Source: Hadesarchaea archaeon (GTDB taxonomy: Archaea; Hadarchaeota; Hadarchaeia; Hadarchaeales; Hadarchaeaceae). Taken from it: a stretch of DNA of 12,297 bases. The notes under the pieces were generated by a model that was not told the origin of the DNA, searched no databases, and saw only the letters and a program-made list of their open reading frames with translations. Shown one piece after another: positions 11,884-12,297 of this stretch. Every line of letters starts with the position of its first letter. The stretch's first letter is position 1. The position numbers were made by a program, and so were the translations under genes. The stretch spans positions 1 through 12,297 of the forward strand of contig JAUWYN010000024.1 in the NCBI GenBank assembly GCA_030615805.1. Reading direction: 5' to 3'.

Positions 11884-12297
11884 GCGGCGGCGGGAGCGAA
11901 AGCGCGAGCATTACTATCGAATGGCGAGGCGAGCTGGATACAGGGCGCGTTCGGCTTTTAAACTCAAACAGCTAAACCGACGCTATAAGCTCATCCGACG
12001 CGGCGATGTCGTCGTCGATCTTGGGGCTGCCCCTGGGGGGTGGCTTCAGGTTGCGCGCGAGGAAGTTGGCGAAAAGGGGTTCGTGCTGGGCGTCGACCTC
12101 CAAGGAATCGCAAAACTCCCCTATGAAAACGTTAAAACCCTCGTGGCAGACATCACCGATACCTCGACACCAGAGCTGCTCGGAAATAACCTTCCTCGCG
12201 CAGCGGACGTAGTGCTCTCCGATGTCTCCCCAAAGATCTCGGGTGTCTGGAGCGTCGATCACGCTCGCTCGGTCGAACTCGCTCGCGCCGCGCTAAC
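11876..12297 (+). CDS. rlmE: FtsJ/RrmJ rRNA 2'-O-methyltransferase (cut by window edge)
   Basis: The first 140 residues of an open frame that runs out of the window. The basic start (MAERRRERKREHYYRMARRA) leads to GYRARSAFKLKQLNRRY, where K29 is the first residue of the catalytic K-D-K-E set. The SAM site is VVVDLGAAPGGWLQVA (45-60) and the second catalytic residue is D116 in ADVVLSDVSPKISG. The family methylates a ribose in 23S rRNA (Um2552 in E. coli). The remaining K and E lie beyond the edge. ATG 11876 is preceded by AAAGGTG (about 11863-11869) and overlaps the DUF123 gene, indicating one operon. Archaeal homologues can have a C-terminal TRAM domain, not visible here. Confidence 0.92.
   Translation, partial: MAERRRERKREHYYRMARRAGYRARSAFKLKQLNRRYKLIRRGDVVVDLGAAPGGWLQVAREEVGEKGFVLGVDLQGIAKLPYENVKTLVADITDTSTPELLGNNLPRAADVVLSDVSPKISGVWSVDHARSVELARAAL

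Overview
This window carries a compact archaeal gene set: TFB, a TFS-type zinc ribbon, Gar1, ribosomal protein S8e, a wyosine-pathway methyltransferase homologue, a cis-prenyltransferase and MTA phosphorylase. TATA-like boxes stand about 25-30 bases before the likely transcript starts, and Shine-Dalgarno motifs are of the GGTGAT/GGAGG type. The DNA is moderately GC-rich. A complete smc-scpA-scpB operon favours a euryarchaeal-type lineage, perhaps a thermophile (the MTA phosphorylase ends in a CxC motif). I cannot name the species.

Left end (1-1071): the last 58 codons of an unrecognised reading frame run into three copies of a 15-bp motif spaced 18-20 bp apart, which looks like a mobile-element end. 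The motif array abuts the 3' end of a taw2-like gene on the minus strand, which is interrupted by one missing base. Next upstream is a TrkA-N/DHH/DHHA1 protein (1082-2554, minus), divergent from a thiamine-binding-fold protein (2581-2889, plus).

Middle (3055-4910): a very short TFS-like protein with only the N-terminal zinc ribbon converges stop-to-stop with mtnP. mtnP overlaps the upstream uppS by four bases (ATGA). A 301-bp AT-rich divergent promoter region (4911-5211) separates uppS from smc.

Condensin region (5212-8702): smc, scpA and scpB are tightly packed. The Smc protein is only 771 residues, with both ATPase half-heads intact but no recognisable hinge domain. It is followed, on the minus strand, by a small Cas2-like ferredoxin-fold candidate (8780-9004). 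A 20-bp direct repeat containing a 16-bp perfect palindrome lies on its start codon, and an identical copy lies on its stop codon.

Right end (9172-12297): rps8e converges with a DUF211 gene. gar1 and tfb follow, overlapping by 62 bp in different frames. A DUF123/GIY-YIG-like gene then overlaps the start of an FtsJ/RrmJ rRNA 2'-O-methyltransferase gene cut by the window edge.

The most interesting points are the hinge-less Smc paired with ordinary ScpA/ScpB, the palindrome-bounded Cas2-like gene, the half-length TFS, the gar1/tfb overlap and the taw2 frameshift beside a probable mobile-element end.
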